From Candidatus Heimdallarchaeota archaeon (GTDB lineage Archaea > Asgardarchaeota > Heimdallarchaeia > Heimdallarchaeales > Heimdallarchaeaceae): a stretch of DNA of 44,932 nt. The notes under the pieces are model-generated. The model was given only the letters and a program-made list of their open reading frames with translations, ran no database searches and was not told where the DNA came from. This document shows positions 1 through 7,413 of this stretch, in pieces. Numbering within the stretch: position 1 is the stretch's first letter; every line of letters begins with the position of its first letter. Both the position numbers and the translations under genes were made by a program. The stretch covers positions 1 to 44,932 of the forward strand of contig BPTM01000174.1 in NCBI GenBank assembly GCA_023705945.1, given 5' to 3'.

Positions 1-281
1 ATATGGTCAAGTGTGCTAATCATTTTTGCTAGATATGCCGGGTTTCGGAAAGAATTACAAAGTACTATATGTCCTAACTTTATTTTCTCCGTTTCGATTG
101 CTAAAGCACTCATAAGCATTAAAGCTTCAAGATATGGTTCTTTCTTTTCTTGTTTCTCATCAAACCCTATGAGATGGTCATTCACGTGAGCAGACTCAAA
201 ACCTAATTTTTCTGCTTTTAAGGTTAAATCTCTTATGTCCTCATAATTATGAACTAATCTTACATAATATCCATACTTCAT
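1..281 (-). CDS. Luciferase-like (LLM/F420-type) oxidoreductase, N-terminal fragment cut by window edge
   Basis: The reverse strand reads an open frame of about 93 codons that runs off the left edge, so only the N-terminus is present. It starts MKYGYYVRLVHNYEDIRDL and continues with GFESAHVNDH and KLGHIVLCNSFRNPAYLAK. This is the first beta strand, helix and second strand of the luciferase-like TIM barrel (GF-ES-W/H-x-x-DH, then K-LG-x-V-x-x-x-x-RNP). In archaea such proteins are usually F420-dependent dehydrogenases or reductases; the substrate cannot be told from this piece. The ATG at 281 is preferred over the in-frame ATG at 296 because a TATA-like TTAAATATC (301-309) is centred about 25 bases upstream, fitting a leaderless transcript. 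It is divergent from the SSB gene. Confidence 0.72.
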   Translation of the reverse strand, partial: MKYGYYVRLVHNYEDIRDLTLKAEKLGFESAHVNDHLIGFDEKQEKKEPYLEALMLMSALAIETEKIKLGHIVLCNSFRNPAYLAKMISTLDH

Positions 282-472
282 AGTTAGCGAACTCATTAAG
301 GATATTTAACGATTTAGATTTTGAAAGAATATTAGTAAAATCTGTTCAATCACAATATTATTAAGTTTAACTCTTTCAGTTAGCATGTGTAACATCTAAT
401 CTAGTAATTGTTTAGCCTTTACCAAGGCTATATACGGTCTAGGTTTGATAAGCACATACTACATAAGTTGAA

Positions 473-913
473 GTGACGAAATTGAGTGAAGAAAATAAAT
501 ACATCAAAGTAAGTGAACTCTCCCCAAACATCAGAGACATCAATCTTTTAGCTAAGATTGTAGAGCTTGGTGAAATCAGAGAAGTATCAAATAGAAATAC
601 AGGAGAAGAACATAAAGTTATGGATGTTCTCGTCGCAGATGATACTGCAAAAGTTCTCTATTCAGCATGGAACGAGCAAATCGATACCATCAAAGAAGGT
701 GAGACTTACCAATTCTTAAACGCAAAAACTATTCTATTCCGTGGTCACATTAGACTATCTTTAGGCAGAAATGGAACAATTGAAGAATCTGAGGAAAAGA
801 TAGATGAAACTAATGATGAAACTGACATGTCAGAAAAAGAGCATGAATATGAAAGAAGAGGGTATAGGGGCGGTGGCGGTTCCTATAACAGACGACAAAG
901 TAATAGATATTGA
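473..913 (+). CDS. Single-stranded DNA-binding protein, archaeal single-OB-fold (SSB/SOSS-B-like)
   Basis: A 146-residue protein. Residues about 12-105 form one OB fold of the RPA/SOSS-B type (INLLAKIVELGEIREV, then VMDVLVADDTAKVLYSAWNE and a LSLGRNG end strand). An acidic, Glu/Asp-rich linker (about 105-127) follows, then a basic, aromatic and glycine-rich tail (YERRGYRGGGGSYNRRQSNRY region, about 126-146). This matches archaeal SSBs that coat single-stranded DNA in replication and repair. The tail resembles RGG-type nucleic-acid-binding tails and differs from the acidic tip of bacterial SSB. The start is GTG at 473; TTG at 482 is an alternative. A TATA-like CTATATACG lies near 428-437. It is a single-gene unit followed by a T-run. 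Confidence 0.85.
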   Translation: MTKLSEENKYIKVSELSPNIRDINLLAKIVELGEIREVSNRNTGEEHKVMDVLVADDTAKVLYSAWNEQIDTIKEGETYQFLNAKTILFRGHIRLSLGRNGTIEESEEKIDETNDETDMSEKEHEYERRGYRGGGGSYNRRQSNRY

Positions 914-957
914 CAAATAGAATGATCAGTGAAAGGTTTCTTTGAAAATCTTCCTAA

Positions 958-970
958 CACTTTTTTATTT
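958..970 (+). terminator. T-run terminator after the SSB gene
   Basis: About 45 bases after the SSB stop there is a T-rich stretch (cacttttttattt). Oligo-T runs without a strong hairpin are the common archaeal transcription-termination signal. It lies between converging genes. Confidence 0.45.
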
Positions 971-1032
971 CAATTATTCACTAGGCCTAATGAAAATTCA
1001 TGTTTGCTTAGTTAACAATATTTTATACAAAA

Positions 1033-1917
1033 TTATACGAGTTTAGCGATAAATTGTTTGAGTTCAGTTGCGAAATTCTCATGAGCATCTTGGGTTATGC
1101 TCTGAATAGATTCCCATTCATCAATTTTTTCAGAAATAAAATTTTCAATTTGAATTCTCTCTTCGAAGAGAAACACATAATCTCTTGGAAAGAAAAGTAG
1201 TATCATAATGGGTTGCATTCCTTCAAACCTTGGATCGATTTCTCCTTCATCTTTGATTCTACAAATGAAAATCTCTAGAAGATAGTTAATTTTATCCAAG
1301 ACTGGAAAAGGTCCAAAGAAACCTTTTTGGTTTTCATTTCCTTGTATCACACCACTAAAAATGTATACTGTAAGTTTTGTTATTATTTCCTCAAGGTTTT
1401 CTGATTTCTCAAAATCAAGCTGATCAGTTGTTATTACTTCTCCTCCTAGGTTTCCAAACTTCACTATTGAAACTTGAATTCCATTAATAATCTCATCAAT
1501 AGATTTTGTAGCTAATATCTTTGATTTTTCTTGAAGAGTAATATTTCTTATAAGCTCTATGAATTTTTCTAGTTTTCCTTCACTATCTGTAACTGGTATA
1601 AATTCTATTTCAAGATACAAATCTTCTCCCCTCTCATCTTTTGTTTTCCTGAAAACTTTATGTCCAATATTATCTTGCATACCAACTGTTGCAGGACAAT
1701 CAGGGCAAGGGTTATTTCCTCTGTCTGGAAGATAATGCCATCTTTTGTAACATTGACGATGAAGATAAGATCCTATTAGGTCCTTTACAGCTTCATTTTC
1801 ATAGAGTATTTCTCTAGATGGTGTTTGAACTGATATACCAATTGGTAATTTATCTAAAATCCATTGAAATTCTTTTCTATTATCATCTTCATTTGATTTA
1901 TCTGCCATTTTCCCCAT
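1033..1917 (-). CDS. PAS-domain protein with Cys motif and longin/roadblock-like C-terminal half
   Basis: 294 residues, no membrane segment. Residues about 15-130 form a PAS domain: ILDKLPIGISVQTPSREILY at the start and EFIPVTDSEGKLEKFIELIR at its end. A cysteine group typical of many archaeal PAS domains (C56 and the CPDC pair C71/C74) may bind a cofactor or metal, or sense redox state. The second half (about 145-270: VSIVKFGNLGGEVITTDQL, GFFGPFPVLDKINYLLEIF, then PIMILLFFPRDYVFLFEER) recalls small longin/roadblock-fold proteins, but I cannot verify that. There is no kinase or HTH domain, so output probably runs through protein contacts. A TATA-like TTCTTATATGCC lies about 25 bases before the ATG at 1917, so the mRNA is probably leaderless. 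Confidence 0.65.
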   Translation of the reverse strand: MGKMADKSNEDDNRKEFQWILDKLPIGISVQTPSREILYENEAVKDLIGSYLHRQCYKRWHYLPDRGNNPCPDCPATVGMQDNIGHKVFRKTKDERGEDLYLEIEFIPVTDSEGKLEKFIELIRNITLQEKSKILATKSIDEIINGIQVSIVKFGNLGGEVITTDQLDFEKSENLEEIITKLTVYIFSGVIQGNENQKGFFGPFPVLDKINYLLEIFICRIKDEGEIDPRFEGMQPIMILLFFPRDYVFLFEERIQIENFISEKIDEWESIQSITQDAHENFATELKQFIAKLV

Positions 1918-2034
1918 CTTTTTCGTCAGTAAAAGGCATATAAGAATTGAGGTAACACAAAAGTACTCCTTTTGAAAAAATTAGTAAGAAGCAATGACAT
2001 TTAAACTTATTTTCACATGTGCATATTGATTTTA

Positions 2035-2553
2035 ATGAGCTACGAAAACGAAATAATTGAACAAAGAAAGTTGAAAGACGATTTTATTAAAACTTCTCAT
2101 CAGTCACCACTTACAGTAGAACAACAAATAACATTCAAAGAATTAAATTACTTTCCAGTTTCAGATAAGTACAAATTTCATGTTATTTTAAAAGAATTTG
2201 CACAACAAACTCCAGTAAAAATGATGACTTCAAAGGGAGATGTACAAGATTACATTAAATATGCGTATTTAGAATTCCAAGTTGATTCAGAGGAATGTAT
2301 GTTAACTGTTTACATGGATGACCAGTCAGATTATCTTTTTGTTCCATTTAAGGATAAGACAACAGGTGAGAAAACATACAGTGCTGGTAGATATATAGAA
2401 TTGGAGAAGATAGGAGAAAAACAATATCTTTTAGACTTCAACCTAGCTTATAACCCATACTGTGCATATAATGATAAATGGGTGTGCCCTTTAACTCCAT
2501 TTGAAAATACACTCAAAGTTGAGATTTGTGCTGGTGAAAAGAATTTCAAGTAG
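2035..2553 (+). CDS. DUF1684-family protein
   Basis: 172 residues from ATG 2035. The family signature is clear: YLFVPFKDKTTGEKTYSAGR about two thirds along, then LDFNLAYNPYCAYNDKWVCP and a final FENTLKVEICAGEK. DUF1684 proteins are soluble and of unknown biochemical function; the conserved Cys and Asn/Tyr residues in the NPYCAYN region suggest an enzymatic or ligand site. An upstream in-frame ATG exists at 2017. The 2035 start is preferred because the protein then begins MSYENEIIEQRKLKDDF, a normal family N-terminus, and because a TATA-like TTTAAACTTA (about 2000-2009) is centred roughly 27 bases before it. Monocistronic; no functional hint from neighbours. Confidence 0.85.
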   Translation: MSYENEIIEQRKLKDDFIKTSHQSPLTVEQQITFKELNYFPVSDKYKFHVILKEFAQQTPVKMMTSKGDVQDYIKYAYLEFQVDSEECMLTVYMDDQSDYLFVPFKDKTTGEKTYSAGRYIELEKIGEKQYLLDFNLAYNPYCAYNDKWVCPLTPFENTLKVEICAGEKNFK

Positions 2554-2681
2554 ATAATTTATAAAAATTTTATGTGTAACATCCAGCTGTAATATATTTT
2601 GAATAGGTAAAGAAAGACTATTCATTTTTATGTTTTAGGAACATTGAACATAATTTTGGAAAACTACAAAGAGAGAAATAT

Positions 2682-2709
2682 AAAAAGAAAATTAATGCTA
2701 TCAAAAAAG
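2682..2709 (-). terminator. T-runs (reverse strand) after the lar/SDR operon
   Basis: Downstream of the broken dehydrogenase, the reverse strand has two T-rich blocks (CTTTTTTGA and TTTTCTTTTTA). This suits an archaeal oligo-T terminator for the larE-larC-larB-SDR unit. Confidence 0.4.
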
Positions 2710-2723
2710 ATCAAGTATAGGTT

Positions 2724-3515
2724 TCAAATCTTGATATTTCCTTCTTCATCATAAAATCTGTTTTTCCTTTTGCCAGCAGTCATAAAACGCCACATAACTC
2801 CAATACTACTTAGAAAACTTATTTCTTTCCCAAAACCTTTAGTTTTTCTTATTTTTGGAACAAGTTTCGCTGCAACAACTTCTGGAAGTTCAGCTAAAAT
2901 ATTGAAAATCTTAATAGCATCGGGATTAGCATTTTTCTTTAAAAAATCAGTCATCACCATCCCAGGAGAGATTGTGCGAACACCTATTTTCTTATTATTG
3001 ATTTCAGTTTTAAGAGTTTTAACTAACTGTGGTATAGAGCTTTTTGTTGCTCCATAAGCAGCAAGCTTATGAGATGCTTTTCCATTGCCCCCATATCCTG
3101 ACAGGTTGAATATTTGCCCATTTCCTTATTTTTCCATGAATATAAGAACTTTTTTAGAAGCATAAAGAGTTCCTAATAAATTTGTTTCAACAATTTGTTT
3201 TATCGTATCATCAGGAATATTAACTAGTTTATCATACATGTACCCATTAGTACCTGCATTGTTGATCCAAATATCAATATTTGATAATTTACTTGCAGAA
3301 AAATCGATTAATTCTTCAATATCATCAGTTTTGGTTACATCACAAATGCTACCAAAAACGTTAGCATTTGGTATTTCTTCTTTAATTTCTTTGACTGCTG
3401 CATCGATAGTCGTTCTAGTCCTTGAAGAAATTACAACTTCATCTCCGTGTCTAAGAAATTCTTTAGCAAATGCTAGACCTATACCTTTTGAACTTCCAGT
3501 AATTACTACTTTCAT
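2724..3515 (-). pseudogene. Short-chain dehydrogenase (NYC1/NOL-like) interrupted by an in-frame TAA
   Basis: Codons 1-129 and 131-263 lie in the same frame, separated only by a TAA at 3126-3128 (codon 130); no frameshift is needed. Read through, the protein has every SDR hallmark: TGSSKGIG (6-13), NNAG (85-88), catalytic Ser139 (FNLSG), and Tyr154-x-x-x-Lys158 (YGATK). The last part, ILAELPEVVAAKLVPKI followed by KGFGKEI and a final DEEGN, resembles the tail of the NYC1/NOL (chlorophyll b reductase) subgroup, with INNAGTN and SPGMV also matching. Chlorophyll is not implied; the substrate is unknown. Its ATG overlaps the larB stop (ATGA), so it is the last gene of the lar operon. A CAA-to-TAA change would explain the stop. 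It is a recent pseudogene or a consensus error. Confidence 0.8.
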
Positions 3516-4318
3516 TTGGACGTTTCTCCTTCATTACAATTACAATCGTGTCTTTTATTAACTCTTCTTGCAATTTTTGCAGCCATCGCACCAGCACTTA
3601 TCCCACCATCTATATTAACAACAGCTAAACCTAAAGCGCAACTTTGCAACATGCTCATTAAAGCTGTTTCTCCTTTTCCTCCAAAGCCATATCCCGTAGA
3701 TATTGGTAAGCCTATTACAGGAACATCAATCAATCCTGCAACAACAGTAGGTAGAGCACCTTCCATCCCAGCTGCTACGATTAATACATCTATTTCCTTA
3801 TTTAGTAAATCATTCAGAGGTTCAAATAATCTGTGAATCCCTGCTACTCCTACATCATGTATCATGAAAACTTCACAATGCATCATTTCTACAATAGCTT
3901 TCGCTTCCTCGGCAACTGGGATATCTGATGTACCAGCTGTAATGATTCCCACTCTCCCTTTGTCTTTGTTTAAGACAAAACCCTTTTGTTTAACAATACA
4001 AAATCTGTCATCTGTTCCATATTCTAAAATAAAATCATTACCGAGTTTATCGATTGCTGGAACATGTTTAGGTGTAAGCCTTGAAAGCAAAACTATCTTC
4101 TTCTTCTCAAGAACTTTCTTGGTAATTTCAATTACTATTTCTGGAGATTTTGTTTCTGAATAGATCACTTCTGGAATACCTGTTCGCGATTCTCTGAAAA
4201 GATCATATTTAGCAAATTCCTCTATAGCTTCAATATGATTCGTAGAAAGGAGTTTTTCTGCCTCCTCTATTGAAATTTTTCCAGAAACTAATTCTTCTAG
4301 AACTTTTTTTCTATTCAT
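3512..4318 (-). CDS. larB: LarB, pyridinium-3,5-biscarboxylic acid mononucleotide synthase
   Basis: LarB carboxylates and hydrolyses nicotinic acid adenine dinucleotide in the first step of nickel-pincer nucleotide synthesis. The protein (268 residues from ATG 4318) has the PurE-like core: GRVGIITAGTSDIPVAEEA, then HDVGVAGIHRL, IVAAGMEGALPTVVAGLIDV, GLPISTGYG-GGKGETAL and a final NIDGGISAGAMAA. An in-frame ATG at 4336 exists, but GGAG followed by about eight bases precedes 4318, which makes 4318 the better start and shortens the overlap with larC to 8 bases. The C-terminus ends in a Cys-rich tail (HDCNCNEGE). Third gene of larE-larC-larB; its stop overlaps the dehydrogenase start. Confidence 0.93.
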   Translation of the reverse strand: MNRKKVLEELVSGKISIEEAEKLLSTNHIEAIEEFAKYDLFRESRTGIPEVIYSETKSPEIVIEITKKVLEKKKIVLLSRLTPKHVPAIDKLGNDFILEYGTDDRFCIVKQKGFVLNKDKGRVGIITAGTSDIPVAEEAKAIVEMMHCEVFMIHDVGVAGIHRLFEPLNDLLNKEIDVLIVAAGMEGALPTVVAGLIDVPVIGLPISTGYGFGGKGETALMSMLQSCALGLAVVNIDGGISAGAMAAKIARRVNKRHDCNCNEGETSK

Positions 4319-5546
4319 TTTTTTTATCTCCTTCATAGTACTGGTTTATTAAAATAATCTCTAACTCATTAATCGATATTTTCAGCTCATTAGCAATATA
4401 TGTAATATCTTCAAATTCCGGTTTAACACCTATTATCTCGCCATCTAGCATCCTTTCTTTGAATCGACATTCGAAGCTTTTTCCTTTGAAATTTATACTC
4501 CTCTTTACAACTCTTCTTTCCAACTCATATCGACCGAATCTATCTTCCCTAACTCCCAAAGTTCCTAACTCTTTCATCATAAATTTTGCTAATAGAGATG
4601 CTTTATCCTCATCACAAATGACTCTTAGACACCACGCTGGTCTATTTTTTTTCATGATTAAAGGATAGTAAGAAACATCTAACGCTCCTTGTAACATAAG
4701 TTTACTAACAATTCCTCCTAGTATTTCACCTGATACATCATCTAGATGAGTTTCTAGCATCGATAGATAGTGTTTTGAGCTTTCTTCTTCCAACTCCACA
4801 AGCAGTAAACGTAAAACATTCGACCGTGAGGGAAGATTCTTATTTCCAGCACCATATCCGATTTTTCTTACACGTAATGGAGGAAGTTGAGTGATTTGTT
4901 TAGTTACAAGACCACCAAGAAGAATAATTCCAGTTGGTGTTAATAACTCTCCATCCACCTCATCACTGAAAAAAGGATAATCTAACTCTTGTAAAACCTC
5001 AAGTACTGCTGGTGGAGGGACAGACATTTTTCCATGAGAGAAAGTTACAAACCCACTACCAACATTAACGGGAAGACCTAGAATAGGTATATTCAACAGA
5101 TTGTTTTTCTCCATTAAAACGATTGTACCAACTATATCCAAGATAGTATCTACACTAGCTGTTTCATGTAAATGCAATTTGTCAAGAGGCTCACCATGAA
5201 CTTTTGATTCTGCCTTGAATAGTAAATTTAACATATTTTCAGCTTTAGTTTTTGCTTCATCAGACAAATCAATTTTATCTAATACTTTCTGCATTGATAA
5301 CAGAAGATCTGAGGCATGATGGCTGGTCAAATCTTCTTCAATATTTATTGTTAAATGAGTGGAATTGATTCCTTTCTTCAATATTTTATTTATTTCTACG
5401 GACATCTTTGTAGATAATGTAGAGTTGATTTTATCAACAAGTTCAAGGAGAATACTTTTCCCTTCAGTCAAATCTAAAATGCTTGAAAGAAACATATCTC
5501 CTGATCCTCCTGCAATTCGTGGATCAATAATTAATGCTTTACTCAT
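4311..5546 (-). CDS. larC: LarC, nickel-inserting cyclometallase for the nickel-pincer nucleotide
   Basis: LarC inserts nickel into the bis-thiocarboxylated pyridinium mononucleotide, consuming CTP. The 411-residue product shows the family start (DPRIAGGSGDMFLSSILDL, equivalent to the usual SGISGDM), the metal-site region KLHLHETASVDTILDIVGT, then GLPVNVGSGFV, HGKMSVPPPAVLEVL, GELLTPTGIILL, and the C-terminal domain with LETHLDDVSGEILG and GVREDRFGR. It is one intact frame; in some bacteria larC is split by a programmed frameshift. It overlaps larE by 8 bases and larB by 8, indicating tight co-translation. Confidence 0.94.
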   Translation of the reverse strand: MSKALIIDPRIAGGSGDMFLSSILDLTEGKSILLELVDKINSTLSTKMSVEINKILKKGINSTHLTINIEEDLTSHHASDLLLSMQKVLDKIDLSDEAKTKAENMLNLLFKAESKVHGEPLDKLHLHETASVDTILDIVGTIVLMEKNNLLNIPILGLPVNVGSGFVTFSHGKMSVPPPAVLEVLQELDYPFFSDEVDGELLTPTGIILLGGLVTKQITQLPPLRVRKIGYGAGNKNLPSRSNVLRLLLVELEEESSKHYLSMLETHLDDVSGEILGGIVSKLMLQGALDVSYYPLIMKKNRPAWCLRVICDEDKASLLAKFMMKELGTLGVREDRFGRYELERRVVKRSINFKGKSFECRFKERMLDGEIIGVKPEFEDITYIANELKISINELEIILINQYYEGDKKNE

Positions 5547-6360
5547 TTTCTATCACTGCTTTAGGTAAAGGGATGTTCATGGACCCTTGTCTGTAACCTT
5601 CTAGGTCAATCGTTATGTAGTGGAAACCTAGTTCTTTAAGTTCCTTTATCAATCTCTCTCTTTTATCATTATCTAGGAAATTATTCATGATTGAAACAGG
5701 TACTTCTATTCTTGCTATATCATCATGAGCTCTTAATCTTAATGTTGAAACACCAAATAGGGACTGAATTATATTTTCAGCTTTTTCTACAGCATCTAAT
5801 TTTGATTCTGTAATTTGTTGACCATAAGGTATTCTTGTAGCTAAACAAGTTGTTGCAGGTTTTTTAACAACTTCAAGTCTCATCTCTGATGCTATTTGTC
5901 TAATTTGCTCCTTTGTTATTTCCATCTCTAAATATGGACTTCTTATTCCTAGCTCGTTGACAGCTTTCAATCCAGGACGGTAGTCTGATAAATCAGTAAC
6001 ATTTGACCCTTCTACAATGAAATCATAATCCAGTTTCTCGATTTCTTTTATTATGGATTGAAAAATAAGTGTTTTACAATAATAACACCTTCTTGGATTA
6101 TTTTCAGCAACTTCTGGATGATTTAATGGGTTTACACTTACTATTTTGTACTTTATTTTTCTGTTGGTAAGATAATCAATAGCATATTTGATATCCTTAG
6201 CCGGTACTAAGGTTGATTTGACAATAACTGGTAAAACGCTTTGAGAAACCTTCCTAGCAACTTCTAATAAAACTGTACTATCTAATCCACCTGAAAATGC
6301 TACAACAATATTCTTGTCTTGAAAATATTCTTGAAGCTTAGTAATGATCTCCTTAACCAT
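5539..6360 (-). CDS. larE: LarE, ATP-dependent sulfur transferase for nickel-pincer nucleotide synthesis
   Basis: LarE adenylates the carboxylates of pyridinium-3,5-biscarboxylic acid mononucleotide and replaces them with thiocarboxylates. The PP-loop is AFSGGLDSTV (residues 21-30), and EGSNVTDLSDYRPG follows at 117-130. The protein has exactly three cysteines: Cys92 and Cys95 in RRCYYCK, and Cys172 in ATTCLATRIPYG. The Lactobacillus enzyme sacrifices the single Cys at the last position, whereas LarE forms with three Cys have been described as holding a [4Fe-4S] cluster and acting catalytically. This protein fits the three-Cys type by sequence. First gene of the operon; a TATA-like TTGATATAACA lies near 6401-6412 on the reverse strand. 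Confidence 0.93.
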   Translation of the reverse strand: MVKEIITKLQEYFQDKNIVVAFSGGLDSTVLLEVARKVSQSVLPVIVKSTLVPAKDIKYAIDYLTNRKIKYKIVSVNPLNHPEVAENNPRRCYYCKTLIFQSIIKEIEKLDYDFIVEGSNVTDLSDYRPGLKAVNELGIRSPYLEMEITKEQIRQIASEMRLEVVKKPATTCLATRIPYGQQITESKLDAVEKAENIIQSLFGVSTLRLRAHDDIARIEVPVSIMNNFLDNDKRERLIKELKELGFHYITIDLEGYRQGSMNIPLPKAVIENE

Positions 6361-6542
6361 ATTTTTCAGATAATCTAACTCTGATGTGTTTTTATCTTCT
6401 ATGTTATATCAAGTAAACTGAAAGAAACAACAGATAGATTAGAAAATACCGAGTGATGTCCTTTTCCGATAAAAGTTGTTAAACCCTTCATATTTTGCAC
6501 ATATTACACTATGTTATAAAAAGGAGGGACCTTCTGGTAACT

Positions 6543-7292
6543 ATGCACGTCAATGTTATTTGTTATGTGAGAGTCAGCACTGCAGATCAAACATCAGGTA
6601 GAGATACGCAGATTGATGTAATAGAAAAGAAAATCCAATCTTTGGGTTACAGACATATTTTAGAAACTTTTATCGATGAAGATGTTTCTGGTGATAGTCA
6701 CATAGAAGAAAGACCTGGATTCAAGAATCTTCTTAGTTACGTTAAAGAATTTAACAAGAGTAATCCTGGAAATACTGTTAAGGAAATATGGGTTCAAAGC
6801 AGAGACCGTATATCAAGAGATGTAGATATGCTTGGTTACGCTTCAGTTGTTTTAAGAGCAAATGGTGTAGAAATCAGAGCTACTGAAGAATCAGATGAAA
6901 TGCTAGTTACAAGGATATATGACATGCTTGGAGAAGAAGAACTCAAGAAATACAAACTGAAAAGAATGTATGGAATCAAAAGAAGAATCCAAGATAATAA
7001 GATAATGTCTAGACCACCTTTGGGATACATTATCAATGATGGAAAACTCGAGATTGATGAAGAAATGCGACCTAGGTTAATCGAGATATTCCAAATGTTT
7101 GAAGACAACGAAACAATGTCAAAAATAAGCAACAAATTCGAAATACCAAGAAGTACTTTAGCTTATTTGAGGAAGAATCCCATTTATCGAACTGGAGAAT
7201 ATTATTGGAAAGGAAAAATTGTTTACCAAGTAGAACCAGTACTAAAAGAAGGGGATATAATAGAACGCGATGAAGACGATTTCTATTATTAA
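6543..7292 (+). CDS. Serine recombinase (resolvase/invertase family), solitary
   Basis: 249 residues from ATG 6543. The N-terminal resolvase domain has CYVRVSTADQTSGRDTQID with the predicted nucleophile Ser12, and IWVQSRDRISRDVDMLGYAS carries the usual active-site arginines. After the long helix (EEELKKYKLKRMYGIKRRI) comes a short 'recombinase' DNA-binding part (PPLGYIIND, then FEIPRSTLAYLRKNPIYRTG, an HTH-like element). It lacks the long zinc-ribbon and coiled-coil tail of phage integrases. A longer in-frame start at 6495 exists, but TTATAAAAAG (6514-6523) is centred about 25 bases before 6543. No transposase, terminal repeats or inverted-repeat pair was seen nearby, so its target site is unknown. 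Confidence 0.85.
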   Translation: MHVNVICYVRVSTADQTSGRDTQIDVIEKKIQSLGYRHILETFIDEDVSGDSHIEERPGFKNLLSYVKEFNKSNPGNTVKEIWVQSRDRISRDVDMLGYASVVLRANGVEIRATEESDEMLVTRIYDMLGEEELKKYKLKRMYGIKRRIQDNKIMSRPPLGYIINDGKLEIDEEMRPRLIEIFQMFEDNETMSKISNKFEIPRSTLAYLRKNPIYRTGEYYWKGKIVYQVEPVLKEGDIIERDEDDFYY

Positions 7293-7330
7293 AATTTCAC
7301 ATGATAGCATGATAACTACTTGATTATTTA

Positions 7331-7346
7331 CTCTTTCGTTTTTTCC
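7331..7346 (+). terminator. T-run terminator after the recombinase gene
   Basis: A pyrimidine/T-rich run (ctctttcgttttttcc) about 40 bases after the recombinase stop, just before the promoter of the first subtilase gene, fits archaeal oligo-T termination. Confidence 0.4.
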
Positions 7347-7413
7347 TGATTACTTCCTTTTATTTAGTTTGTTTTTCAGCAACATTTATGAAATTCATTC
7401 CTATTGTTTTCTT

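Noticed and set aside
385-2583. A 12-base repeat ATGTGTAACATC at 385-396 and 2572-2583.
   Set aside because: Repeats of this length are expected by chance in 45 kb of A+T-rich DNA; flanks do not match and the positions relative to genes differ.
6361-7400. A mobile element built around the serine recombinase.
   Set aside because: No terminal inverted repeats, target duplication, TnpB or transposase companion was found; the gene has a normal archaeal promoter of its own.
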